Shown here piece after piece: positions 10,550 to 20,167 of a stretch of 64,000 nt of DNA (position 1 is the first letter of the stretch; every line of letters begins with the position of its first letter). Source of the DNA: Rhododendron vialii (taxonomy: Eukaryota > Streptophyta > Magnoliopsida > Ericales > Ericaceae). A program made the position numbers and the translations under genes. Location: positions 43,043,001 through 43,107,000 of the forward strand of contig NC_080560.1 in the NCBI RefSeq assembly GCF_030253575.1, written 5' to 3'. The notes below the pieces were generated by a model. That model made no database searches and was not told where the DNA came from. It saw only the letters and a list, made by a program, of their open reading frames with translations.

Positions 10550-11595
10550 ATGATCAAAATTGGTCCAGCAGGGGCTACAGGCAGTGGGAAGGCTTGGGAT
10601 GAAAGGGGCCGGGAAGGAATCGTGCAGATTTTTTTTTTCACATGGAGACAGGATCCATTCTCTCCAGTTCCAATTTGTTAAGAATGGAACCTTGGTCCTG
10701 TCAGACAAATATGGCTGCACTAGTGCCCCAAAGTTCAATTCAGTGAGTGCACTTGAATTTATTTATTTTTATCTACTAGAGAAACGTGGTTTCGTGGCTT
10801 TTGTTACTAAGTGTCTGCTGTTAGGATGCCTAATTGATTCGATTGTTTTGAAGTAATAAAATTAAATCCATACGCATCTCTAAACGTGCTCTATACATAT
10901 ATAAATCGTACAGGATGCGTATGATATAATTGTTTACCAGGATTCGGTGTGCTTACATGTAAAATCGATACATTATCCCTTAACTTGTCTTGTATTTAAT
11001 TGAATATTCTTGCGACATACCCAAATGATTTTTTTTCTTTTTATTTGAAAATGTTATTGTTGAAGAGGTGAAATTTTGTATCGTCAAAGTTTTAATTCCA
11101 TTAGTGCCATAAACTTTTATACTTACATTGGGTATGACCACTGTTCTAAGTTATAATTATAACTGTTTAACATATGTTACGATTCACCATCTGATATGAT
11201 TCATGAAGCAATTTAAAAAACGTTACCCAATTTTGACGACCTTGGTTTCAAGTAACTAGCGTCACATGATTACAACGCAGGTTGAGCTTAATTATCCATC
11301 AGAGCTTATTACTGGCATAAGTGGTTACTGTGGCAACCGCGATGCGGTGCGATGCCAATTTGTGACCTCAATCAGCTTCATTACCAACAAGGCCACTTAC
11401 GGACCATTTGGGTACCCCGCACAAGGCGATAATGCATTTGACTTTCAAATTGGAAGACACAACAAATTTTGCGGATTTCATGGCACTTCAAACGTGTATC
11501 TGTACTCTATTGGGCTCTACATGAAGCCGATGACAACTCTATGCAATGTAAACATTCTTCAGGAAAAGGGGAACGTAAAAAATGAAAAGGTTTAG
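10550..11595 (+). pseudogene. Jacalin-related lectin copy 3, frame broken in exon 1
   Basis: This is a two-exon jacalin lectin. Exon 1 is 10550-10742, starting MIKIGPAG and matching copy 4. Exon 2 is 11281-11595 after acceptor acaacgcag. It is fully open and reads VELNYPSELITGISG, TNKATYGPFG, KFCGFHG and YLYSIGLYMKP. Exon 1 is 193 bases where copy 4 has 192. The extra base lies in a run of ten T at about 10629-10638 (copy 4 reads IFVSHGE there), so the frame shifts. Downstream of the run the other frame gives SHGDRIHSLQFQF. As given it cannot make the full lectin from the conserved ATG. Exon 2 looks intact and therefore recent. A homopolymer sequencing error is a real alternative. Confidence 0.75.
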
Positions 11596-12050
11596 CTTTG
11601 CTCCCGGACTACTAAATAACTACCCGCTGTTGCAGCAGCTAGCAGATTGTTGCCATGTTGTCTTTCTAGTTTTCGCAGTACATTTTTTTTAGTCCAAGGA
11701 CAGTGTTTCCACCCTATATATGTTCTCTATGGTTCACAATTTCTGACAGACTGCTATGAAAACTTTGAGTAAAGGATTGAGGCAAAATGTTGTTTTGTAT
11801 TTTGGTGGTGTCAGGTGAGAGTGATTACAAGTTCGAAAAGCACTAGTCAAGGCAGTTGAATACAAAAATGCTAGGGGGAAGTACAAAAATGCTAGTCAGA
11901 TAAGATTATGTTTAGGCAGAGCTACTCTTTTTTACTCAACTCTTGTGAGGTTCCAAGGCAGTAGCTTCTTGATGGAAATTGCTAGCTTCTAATAGATAAA
12001 TTGGAAGATTAAACAGTAGTTGTTGTACTTTAATCAAACATCTGACTATA

Positions 12051-12315
12051 GAGAATCTTTTTAAACCCCAAGAGGGTTTTTTCACTCCGCGCGACTAAAA
12101 TTTTACTTTTACTGGGATTTTTCTCAAACGCCGGGAAGAAAATGTCAAGAAAATCCCTTTTTTTGGCGGCGTGTTTTGGACGGGTCCAGATGTTAATAAA
12201 ACATTTTTGGGAAAAAGTTTAACTCTTTTCCAGAAAAGTTCCATTTAAATCCGGACCGTCTAAAGCAGAAACAGACGGCCAAGATCGCGCAAAGCCGTGA
12301 ATAAGTTTCTCTCCA
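12051..12315. mobile_element. Insertion upstream of lectin copy 4
   Basis: 265 bases are absent from the paralogous region before copy 3 (10080-10140). They are flanked by a 7-bp repeat gactata (12044-12050, 12316-12322). The ends are weakly inverted (gagaatctttt against a minus-strand gagagaaactta). The interior is GC-richer than the surroundings (ctccgcgcgac, atccggaccgtct). It is a non-coding DNA transposon of uncertain family. Confidence 0.65.
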
Positions 12316-12472
12316 GACTATATTGACCTTTCAAAATCCTCTGAACCAAACTAAATGGTCAAAAAATCAATAAATTCTCTCTACTAGGAACCTTCTGTTT
12401 TGTGACTATCAAGGAGCAGTCATCAAGTTTTCTGCCGTTCAAAAAAAAAGAGAGAGTAGTTGTCAAAGGGTC

Positions 12473-12624
12473 AGAAGGCGGGATGGTGTAGCGTTCAATC
12501 TCACCGTCCACTTTTGGACGGTTCTGATTTTACAAGCTGCCGAGACAGACGGTCCGGATGAAGCGATGCACCGCGGAGCACGCCTGGGACACTACAGGGT
12601 CCTCAAATCCCGAAGGATCTATGT
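12473..12624. other. Second insertion upstream of lectin copy 4
   Basis: About 150 bases replace a 7-base stretch of the copy 3 upstream region. They contain a short hairpin (ccgtccacttttggacgg) and a cagacggtccggat motif that recalls ccggaccgtct in the insertion at 12051-12315. The two may derive from the same element family. No target duplication was identified. Confidence 0.5.
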
Positions 12625-12938
12625 AAATTGCATTATGTTTCTCACCCTTTTCAAGAATTGTTAGGAGTCCAAAAGTCACTTGGGGATGAGTAATATTGAC
12701 CATAGGAACAGATTTCCGATGTTTCGTAAACTTACAATGTAGTCTAATTACATCAATGCATGCAAATCCATCGATCTCTGTATATTGCATCAGCTACTTA
12801 TAAATACTTACATAGCTGGCCGACTGGTTATGAGACTGTATACGAAGGGTTCACAGCCTCTGGAATTGAATTCAGTAATCTAGTTCCGTTTCTTCGATTC
12901 TCTACCACAAAGATTCGATCGAGAGAAAATTAACTATC

Positions 12939-13363
12939 ATGATCAAAATTGGTCCAGCAGGGGGAAAAAGTGGTGGGAAGGCTTGGGATGATGGGGGCCG
13001 GGATGGAATTGCGCAGATTTTTGTTTCACATGGGGAGTATATCAATTCTGCCCAGTTCCAATTTGTTGAGAATGGAACCTTGGTTTTATCAGAGAAACAT
13101 GGTGGCATTGACGCGGCCAAGTTTAGTCTGGTGAGTGTTCAAGATTATCGCAAGCTGTACAGAAGTCTAGTTATTTTGGGGGAGTCGCTGGAAATATCGA
13201 TAGTGCATTCGAATATAAACGGGGTGAAGAGAATAAATTTGCGGGATTTCATGGAACTGCTGGCACATACAATCTGAACTCCATTGGGGTCTATATGAAG
13301 CCGATGACGACTCTGACAAATAATAACAATGCTAAGGTGCATATCAAAAATGAAAAGGTTTAG
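12939..13363 (+). pseudogene. Jacalin-related lectin copy 4, intron and part of exon 2 deleted
   Basis: Exon 1 (12939-13130, 64 codons, phase 0) is open and well preserved: MIKIGPAGGKSGGKAWDD, GIAQIFVSHGE, FVENGTLVLSEKHGG. A consensus donor GTGAGT follows at 13131. Only about 40 bases later the sequence resumes in the middle of exon 2, at about 13172, reading YFGGVAGN, AFEYKRGEENKFAGFHG and NLNSIGVYMKPM to the stop at 13361-13363, but in a different frame from exon 1. The intron, its acceptor and the VELNYPSE...ITNKAT half of exon 2 are missing. Unless a cryptic splice is used, the product is truncated. Confidence 0.75.
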
Positions 13364-13716
13364 TCGTTTTGCAGCAGCGTAGTGGTTTGGTGTCGTCTAG
13401 TTTTAGCAAAGTTTTGACAACCCCATGTGTGCGTTCTTTCATCCAGAATAGTTAAAAATTTATGATTGTTACCAAAACATTGGATTGAGGATTTGGAGGA
13501 TAGCTTATTTTCCATTTTGAGTTGAGTGCTAGTACTTCCAAAAACATGAAAAATATTATTACTTCCAAAAAGAGAGAAAAAAAAAATGAGAATGGAAAAT
13601 GCAAATTGAAAACAATTAAGGAAACAGACGGAAGCACTGAATTAGTAAGTAACTTCCACGGAAAAATCTCTATCTACTGTTCAATCTATTATTACAGAGC
13701 AAAATTATGAAAAATA

Positions 13717-13833
13717 CTCCCTCCGTCCAATAAAATTTGGCACTTTCACTATTCCAGCCCCATGAAAAAATTAACCATATCTTTTAATCCGTAATATTTT
13801 TTATAAGCAATATACTTTATGGGACGGAGGGAC
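13717..13833. mobile_element. Stowaway-like MITE, 117 bp
   Basis: The inverted ends CTCCCTCCGTCC...GGGACGGAGGGAC are flanked by TA on each side (13715-13716, 13834-13835). This is the classic Tc1/mariner Stowaway signature. Confidence 0.9.
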
Positions 13834-14172
13834 TAGTTTTCATGACACTTCATACTAACAACACTGAAGCAACTTCCAAACGACTGCAAGTGATCGAAAT
13901 ATCGATTGAATGTAAAGCAAGTGCACAAGATTACTCTGAGGTTTACTTATAAGTTACTCCTGAAGTGTACATATTTTGCCATAATACAGAAGAATGAATA
14001 AGAAAAGGACTAGAAATTAATGGTGTTTTCCCAGATGTTGAAGATCACATCATAAATCTAACAAAAAAAAAAATCATGTGATTTGAAGATTCATACTCTT
14101 AAGAATGTGGGAGATATGAGATCAAAACACATACATCTATCTCATGTTATGCAAGAACCATACCAAGCTCCA

Positions 14173-14303
14173 TACAGAGCTTTACTCTAGTTTTAATTGG
14201 GACCCCTGCAAGTGGGTGGTGGGATTGGTGACCCAGGATTAGATGAGATACGTGTATGCTGGCCTAGACACGTGAGTTATCGAAAGAAAGAAAGAAAAAA
14301 AAG
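14173..14303 (+). mobile_element. Au-like SINE, 5'-truncated
   Basis: A 131-bp insertion lies between perfect 14-bp target repeats cataccaagctcca (14159-14172, 14304-14317). It shows the Au SINE 3' half (gggattggtgacccaggatt, then gctggcctagacacgtgagt and tatcgaaagaaag) and ends in an A-rich tail. The tRNA-like A and B boxes are absent. Confidence 0.85.
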
Positions 14304-14791
14304 CATACCAAGCTCCAACTGAGGTGTTTTAAGTAAGGTGATTACATGTTAGGACCACTAGGTTTACGTGCAATATTATGGACACAAATCAAGTTGCGAA
14401 AACACCTCAATTGATTGTTCAGTGATTTTTTTTTTTTTTCCCCTTTCCGCGTTTATACGTTACGGGGATGATAGTGGCACCCCACATTTATTCTTATTTC
14501 ACACAAAATAAATAAAAGTCTATAAAGTACAAGATGAAGGGAGGATCCCACCGTCCCAGTAGAAGTAAACTAACAATAATATGACTATATTAATTGGTCC
14601 CCTGGCTCCATGATTTCCACAATCCTCATTTACCTTGTTTTTTTAGTAATAAAGTTAAGTCTTTCATCCAGTCTAGTTAAAATTTATGATTGTTACCAAA
14701 ACATTGGATTGAGGATTTGGAGAATATCTTATTTTCCATTTTGAGTTGAGTTCTACTTCCAAAAACATGAAAAAACATTTAACATCCAAAA

Positions 14792-14793
<2 letters not shown>

Positions 14794-14848
<55 letters not shown>
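14794..14848. repeat. (TA)n microsatellite
   Basis: About 27 TA dinucleotides lie in the PMEI copy 2 promoter. The same place before PMEI copy 1 (about 1920-1930) has only four, so the tract expanded after duplication. Confidence 0.95.
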
Positions 14849-14850
<2 letters not shown>

Positions 14851-14974
14851 AGTACAATTAATCCGTATTTATCCTGGCTCCGTGCATGATTTCCACAATA
14901 TTCCTCATTTACCATCTTCTTGTTTTTATAGTAGTAAATTAAAGTTTAAGTCTTGTATGGGTGCCCTGGCCCAT

Positions 14975-14983
14975 GTATATAAG
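14975..14983 (+). promoter_or_regulatory. TATA box of PMEI copy 2
   Basis: A gtatataag stretch is followed by agagtgcctttgttgcat, the same arrangement as in PMEI copy 1, about 100 bases before the ATG. Confidence 0.6.
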
Positions 14984-15079
14984 AGAGTGCCTTTGTTGCA
15001 TCTAAATGATAGAAAGAAAGAGAGCAAGCAAGAGAGTAAGTACTACTTTTACTTTTAAGAACCGATTGAGAAAAAGATC

Positions 15080-15601
15080 ATGGCCTTTGCTCTTCGTCTT
15101 TTCTTCTTGTTACTTGTATTCTGTTTGAGTACCTCAGGGGTACTAACAGTAGGTCTAGTCGATGGTGTATGTGCAAAAACTAGTAATCCTTCTTTCTGTC
15201 GGGCTGCTTTGCTGTCTGATGGTCGATCTGCCACAGCAAATCTTACCGAACTTGGAGGCATTGCGATTGACCTAACGCTCGTAAACTCCATGGCAACCCA
15301 AACCAAGATCAATATATTAAAGGGGCAAACCAAAGATGTTGAGCTCAAGAAACGTCTCGATTCTTGTTTTGCGGAATATGAGAAGGTGGTGGCTGACTAT
15401 TGTCCTTTTGCAAGAAGAGCCTTGGCTTTCCGTGATTACATAAACATATATTCTGCAGGAAATTACATAATTCGCTCGGCCTCAATATGTGATGGCGCAT
15501 TCTCATCCCCGCCGTCTTACCCATGTCCAATCACATTCGAGAATAAAAAATCATCACTTCTTGGGGGCATAATTAGGACTATTGCTAATATTTTGACATA
15601 A
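15080..15601 (+). CDS. Pectin methylesterase / invertase inhibitor (PMEI) copy 2
   Basis: This 173-aa intronless secreted inhibitor is paralogous to the gene at 2139-2657. The first 46 residues, including the signal peptide, VCAKTSNPSFC cysteine pair and RAALLS, differ from copy 1 at only three positions. The last 25 residues (CPITFENKKSSLLGGIIRT...) are also very similar. Between them the mature domain is heavily substituted, while RLDSCF, the YC pair and the later cysteine are kept. The fold is therefore maintained but the surface has changed, which could alter the target enzyme. The start ATG is in the same context as in copy 1. Confidence 0.85.
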   Translation: MAFALRLFFLLLVFCLSTSGVLTVGLVDGVCAKTSNPSFCRAALLSDGRSATANLTELGGIAIDLTLVNSMATQTKINILKGQTKDVELKKRLDSCFAEYEKVVADYCPFARRALAFRDYINIYSAGNYIIRSASICDGAFSSPPSYPCPITFENKKSSLLGGIIRTIANILT

Positions 15602-16730
15602 ATTAACGTATTTCATGTTCTCCAGTTATCTATTGAAAATTGAAAAAAAAGGTCAGAGTACTATTTAATGGTGACAAATTTCTTGCATATATAGGTCTAA
15701 TCGTTTTCATCGATGTGGACTTAATTCCTGATAGACGTATGTACTTTTATGGTCCCTATAAATGCCTCAAGTTTCATTTTTATTCTTACACAAAATTTCA
15801 TTTTCCTTTAATGCTTATAATTTGACAAAAATTTCAACGTTGTCACTACAAGAACTTAGAGGTTATGTGACCAACAACAACCATAATGTGGAGGGCATTT
15901 ACCTTTACCTTATTTCGCTACAACTTTCTCGAAAATATTTTCACGTATCAAATGCTGAGCAGAAAAACCGTCGAATAGTGAATTAAGTTCAAACTAATCC
16001 AAGTTGGTCAATTTAGTTTTATTTTTTTTAATTGCAGGTTGGTTCCTAATTTGAAAAATGAAAACCTAGGTCAAATGGTTTGGTACTTTGGTCTGTTGAT
16101 TCATGCCTATGGTTTCAATTCCAAGCAATTCAAATTGCAAGTAGAATATGTAGCAATAAAATCATATACTCAGTCAATAGTAATTTGATGAGGTAACCAA
16201 TACCTTTGAAATTTGACTTGAAGTAGATTTTCACAGCTTCAACAAACCAGAAATCTTAATAAACTGATAATTATATAAGATTTAGGCAAAAATAGAGAAT
16301 CAATATTGGAGGATCAACTTACAAATTCCGAAAAAAGCTACACCTCAATTATTGTCAAATACTTGTACGATACTTCAATAGCAATATATTTACTTTTTTC
16401 GGATATATAGCTCAATTATTGTCAAATCTAGACTAAATAAATATTGCATTAACTTCAATAACCTTTCATTTTAGCGCAAGAACCAAAGCATAACGTAGAA
16501 GTAGCAATCGGCGAGAAAATAGAGAAGAAATAAATATGTTTCCATACTTTAGAGACCACAAAGGAGGTTCTGTTATTGTTAGAAACCATATGGGAGGGAG
16601 GTCAATGAAGGTGCATGCAAAATTGTGCATTCACGTGACGTGCTCTGTTAACTGATGCTAGCCAACCAAGATGAAAGGGACGACAATGCAATCCAAAACC
16701 TCGAGGGGAAGTTTCTATTATTGTGAGAAA
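15602..16730. other. Gene-free stretch
   Basis: To about 15880 it is the duplicated PMEI flank. Beyond that is AT-rich unique sequence with no recognised gene or repeat. Confidence 0.5.
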
Positions 16731-16883
16731 CTAGAGGTGGCAAACGGGCGGATTTAGGCGGGTTGAAACGGGCCGTGGGTCAAATATGAGCGGGTCAAAT
16801 ATGAGCGGGTCAAAAGATAAACGGGTTGAAACGGGTTGGGTCGGATATAGGTCAACCCAAACCCGCCCGACCCGACCCGTTTT
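16731..16883. repeat. hAT-like 'GGTGGCAAACGGG' repeat fragment
   Basis: It starts tagaggtggcaaacgggcgg and continues with runs of gcgggtcaaa/gggttgaaacggg up to cccgacccgacccg. This type of sequence is widespread in plant genomes at the ends of hAT-related elements. A matching opposite terminus was not found, so this is a fragment. Confidence 0.5.
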
Positions 16884-17057
16884 CATCTCTCTTTTTTCCC
16901 CCTTTTCTTTTCTTTTTTCCTCCCCTGCTTTGATTTGTCTCAATAAGAGGATTCAGAAAAGTAAATTTTATGATTAAAACTCAAAAAAAAAATTTGAATA
17001 AAAATGAAGCAATTAGAGGCTAAAAAGCTTTAAAAAGTCAAGTGACTTTTTTTTTTT

Positions 17058-17352
17058 TTTCTCTATTCAAATTTTTTTGTATTTGTTTGTTTTGCGACAA
17101 ACTTTTTATCCCTGTTAGTTTGTCTCGATGAGAGAATCGAAAAAGTAATTTTTTTTTACTTTTACCCTAATATTTTTTTATAATATTCAAGATAAATCCC
17201 AACAACCGGCTTTTTGGGCTTTATCTTAGATGTTTTCAAAAATATTTAGGTAAAAGTCATAATTTTTTACTTTTTTGATTGGAGCGAATCAAAAATCGTA
17301 AAATACTTGTCGTAAAACGACAAACGCGAAAAAAGTTGAATAAGGACAAAAC
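17058..17352. mobile_element. Short TIR element, longer member of the TTTTGTCTTTATTC family
   Basis: Inverted arms (ctattcaaatttttttgtat...ttgttttgcgac against gtaaaacgacaaacgcgaa...ttgaataaggac) enclose a block with atgagagaatcg and gattggagcgaatc motifs. It is related to, and lies just beside, the element at 17411-17566. Confidence 0.55.
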
Positions 17353-17410
17353 GAAAAGAAGCCCAAAAAGGGAGAGGAGCTCAAGGGATTGATCTTTTAA
17401 TTATATTATT

Positions 17411-17566
17411 TTTGTCTTTTTAAAAAAATTATGAGTTTCGATAAAAAAAAAATTTTAATTTTTACTTTTCCGATTCCTCGCGTCGAAACGAATCGTTAAG
17501 TCATAAAAATTTAACACAAAATTAACAAATACAAAAAAAAATTTAAATAAAGACAATTAAGCCACT
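17411..17566. mobile_element. Short TIR element, TTTTGTCTTTATTC family
   Basis: About 155 bp run from ttttgtctttttaaaaaaat to aatttaaataaagacaa. The conserved core is cgattcctcgcgtcgaaacg. It is nearly the same sequence as 41655-41796 and resembles 4495-4605 and 43558-43690. It has no coding capacity and lies just downstream of the truncated PPR gene. Confidence 0.65.
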
Positions 17567-17602
17567 TAGGTATATCTAGATAAACCATGCACTTATCTTT
17601 AA

Positions 17603-18150
17603 TTATATTATTGTATGAGCATTTGGTGAAATATCACTATCCACCATTTCTCTTAGCATGGCTGTAGCCTCCTTCCACTTTCCATGTTTGCATAGGCCAT
17701 CAATCAAAGTTGTATAATTGACAAAATCTGCACGAATACCTCGGCTACTCATTCCTACTATGATGTTGAGAGCGTCATCGACCAACCCATCCTTGCAAAG
17801 ACAGTCTATGATCATGTTATATTTCCTGGAGTCAGGGTTTAAACCTCCATCTTCCGCTGTCCTCAGAAAACTAATAGCCGCTCTCGTGTTTCCCACTTTG
17901 CAAAGCCTGTTTATACACAATCCATACGTGGTCACATCGGGTTTGATTTCACCCTTTTTGACTAGTTTTTCAAATAACTCCACGGCCTCAACAGCTTTAT
18001 TTAGTATAACAAGTCTATGTAACGAAGTGCTGAAGGTAACTTCATCAGGTGTATAACCGCGTTTAAAGATGCCGCCCAAAAGAGCGAACCCAAAACCGAC
18101 TCGATTCACGTGACAGTACAGTTAATCGCAATGTTGAAGCTATACAAATC
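17603..18150 (-). pseudogene. Truncated P-class PPR gene of the restorer-like type
   Basis: The clear open part (17603-18109) holds about four and a half 35-residue pentatricopeptide repeats, for example PDVTTYGLCINRLCKVGN, PDSRKYNMIIDCLCKDG and ADFVNYTTLIDGLCKHG. It opens with NRVGFGFALLGGIFKRGYTPD, the hallmark of the restorer-of-fertility-like clade, whose members bind organelle RNA. Upstream the reading continues in another frame (SFNIAINC), so one base appears lost at about 18115-18120. At the other end the repeats stop abruptly after SPNAHTII, where intact members have ten or more repeats. It is a 3'- and 5'-truncated remnant, with no organelle-targeting leader attached. Confidence 0.75.
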
Positions 18151-18162
18151 TAGCCGAGTGCC

Positions 18163-18483
18163 TTATGAATGCAACTCGTTATTAAATTCAGAAAGAGACG
18201 TGCTGTAATTACCCGATTTCGTTAAAATCGACAACGCCTTAGTGGTTTCGAAAACGAGTGGAGTAGATCGCACAAAGCGAAGATTCTTCGACTTGGGTCT
18301 TGGTTTCATAAACCTTTTTCTTTCGAAAATGGGTTGGTCTTCTGTTTGGGCAGAAGGGTTTGCAGTGTTGGAATGAGAATGAAGGGCAAAAGATGAATGT
18401 TGAGGTGGAGAGAGAAGATTACCTCTTCGGTAATTAGGAGCTTCCATGGGACTGATTTGAGAAGAAGCACCAATCTGAGCCAT
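18163..18483 (-). CDS. Unrecognised 106-aa ORF upstream of the PPR remnant
   Basis: An open frame starts MAQIGASSQISPMEAPNY. It is rich in Ser, Pro and Asn, with a basic stretch RKRFMKPRPKSKNLRF. It has a (CT/GA)-rich leader at 18484-18515 on its 5' side, as plant 5' UTRs often do. I do not recognise the family. It could be the first exon of the original PPR gene or an unrelated small gene. It ends 13 bases before the PPR remnant in the same orientation. Real expression is uncertain. Confidence 0.4.
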   Translation of the reverse strand: MAQIGASSQISPMEAPNYRRGNLLSPPQHSSFALHSHSNTANPSAQTEDQPIFERKRFMKPRPKSKNLRFVRSTPLVFETTKALSILTKSGNYSTSLSEFNNELHS

Positions 18484-18605
18484 CTCTCTCTTCTTCTCTC
18501 TCTCTCTCTCTGAGGATCAGGATTTGGACACAGGATCAGGATTTGGAGGAGTTGGATGCCCCAATCAATACAAACCTGGGAGAATATCTTGTGTGGGGCC
18601 ACTTT

Positions 18606-18812
18606 TGAATCTCATCTGAATAATTTGAGTCATTTATTAATTTTAAAATAATTTTTTGAGTAGCTAACATTTTAATATCTTAGTTCTGAAAGAATAATCG
18701 AGATTTTAGATAAAGGAGTCCATCTATGGCACATTTATTTGATTGAGGTTATTTTTTCGACTCGAAAAATTATTTTAAAATTAATGAACAATTCAAATCA
18801 TTTGTGTGGAAC
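18606..18812. repeat. 207-bp hairpin repeat
   Basis: The left arm 18606-18660 (tcatctgaataatttgagtc, then attaattttaaaataatttt) is the inverse of the right arm 18759-18812. The arms are about 55 bp with few mismatches. It is probably a MITE. Confidence 0.7.
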
Positions 18813-19140
18813 TTAAAAATAAATTCCATACTGATCTATACACTATTGGAGCACTCTTGGTCGGTACCCATAGTCGAACTATTTTAATGGTGTTGTCCCT
18901 ATTTAGTCCTTCATCTCTCTCACGTGTCCTCTACCCAATTTTAATAAATTAAATTATATCATAGTCCTAAATCCATCCTCCTCTACTTAAAGTTTTCATC
19001 CATGGCATCATCATCATAGATTAAGTTCTCATCCAAGTCCTTGGAAAATTCGTGCCTCTCACGACATTGGTCGTCACTGGGCTACGCAGGGCTTAGCACG
19101 ACGTGTGCATATCATCGGGCTAGGCAACACATTTTATGTT
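18813..19140. other. Gene-free stretch
   Basis: Nothing recognised. Confidence 0.4.
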
Positions 19141-20167
19141 GGGAGTTTATAAATACAACTGCAAATTTACTGCATGTAACTTGTTTTCAAGTAAATAATA
19201 TCCGGACAAAAATGCCCTTATAAAAATTGACACAAATACCCTTATTTTTATTACATACAACTACAAACATATAACCACATCCAAAACACATACACCCCAT
19301 AATCCACATTTCCCTCCATTTTTTTCCATCTTCTGGGTGAAATTTTTTTGCTTCTGGTTCTTCTGGCCGTTCCAGGCCACCACCATTGTTGAGCTCCCAC
19401 CTCCCACCATAAACCCAGTCGGCATCTGCCTCCGAACTCTCACCTCACACCTCCTAACTCTCAATGGAAACCTCCATTGCTTCCTCTCCCTCCATTGGTA
19501 AAGAAGAAGTCTTTGACCCAACATATGAGAGCAATGTGCATTTTGATTGGGAATTGGAAGGTTGTGCAATGAAAATGGAAGTTGACAAGGAAGGGGGAGC
19601 CATGGATGTTATAGTTTTAGAGCCGAAATCACAGCAAGAGGTAACTCAACACTCCATTTTTAGCCTGGTTCTGTCCCGACATTGTCATATTCTAAAACTT
19701 GAAATTACGCCACAATTTCAAACTCTAGAGTTTGAAAATTGAAAACAATATCATATTCTAAAACTCGGAATTCTGCCAAAATTTCAAACTCTAGAGTTCG
19801 AAACTTGTCGACAATAATCACTCCTCTATTTTAAACCTGGTTCTGGCACGACATTGTCAGATTATAAAACTTGAAATTAGGCCAACATTTAAAACTCTAG
19901 AGTTTGAAAATTGAGGATAATATCATATTCTAAAACTCGGAATTTTGCCGAAATTTCAAACTTTAGAGTTTTTAGAAGTGGGTTTCAAAAAAAAGAGAGC
20001 GGACGTTTCAAAATTTTGGCCGAAATACTTGGTTGGAGTAGGGAAGGATAATTTTGGAAGTTCACAGCTATTTTGAGGTTGTATAATAGCAAATTTTTAT
20101 AAGATTTGTGGTTTAAGTTAGCAAAAGGCTACATGCAGTAAATTCGCAGTTGTATTTATAAACTCCC
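19141..20167. mobile_element. 1.03-kb TIR element carrying an exon-like ORF
   Basis: Terminal inverted repeats of 37-38 bp begin GGGAGTTTATAAATACAACT and are almost perfect. The flanks share tttatgtt on both sides (8 bp), so the element could be Mutator-like or hAT-like. Inside, 19464-19640 on the + strand is a 59-codon open stretch (METSIASSPSIGKEEVFDP...) ending at a good donor AG|GTAACT. I do not recognise the protein. It reads like a captured first exon, as in Pack-type elements. The right half (19650-19980) is two tandem copies of a unit of about 180 bp with aaactctagagtttgaaaa motifs. Confidence 0.75.

Noticed and set aside
14673-14915. Open frame with YIYIYI repeats
   Set aside because: It is translation of the (TA)n tract.
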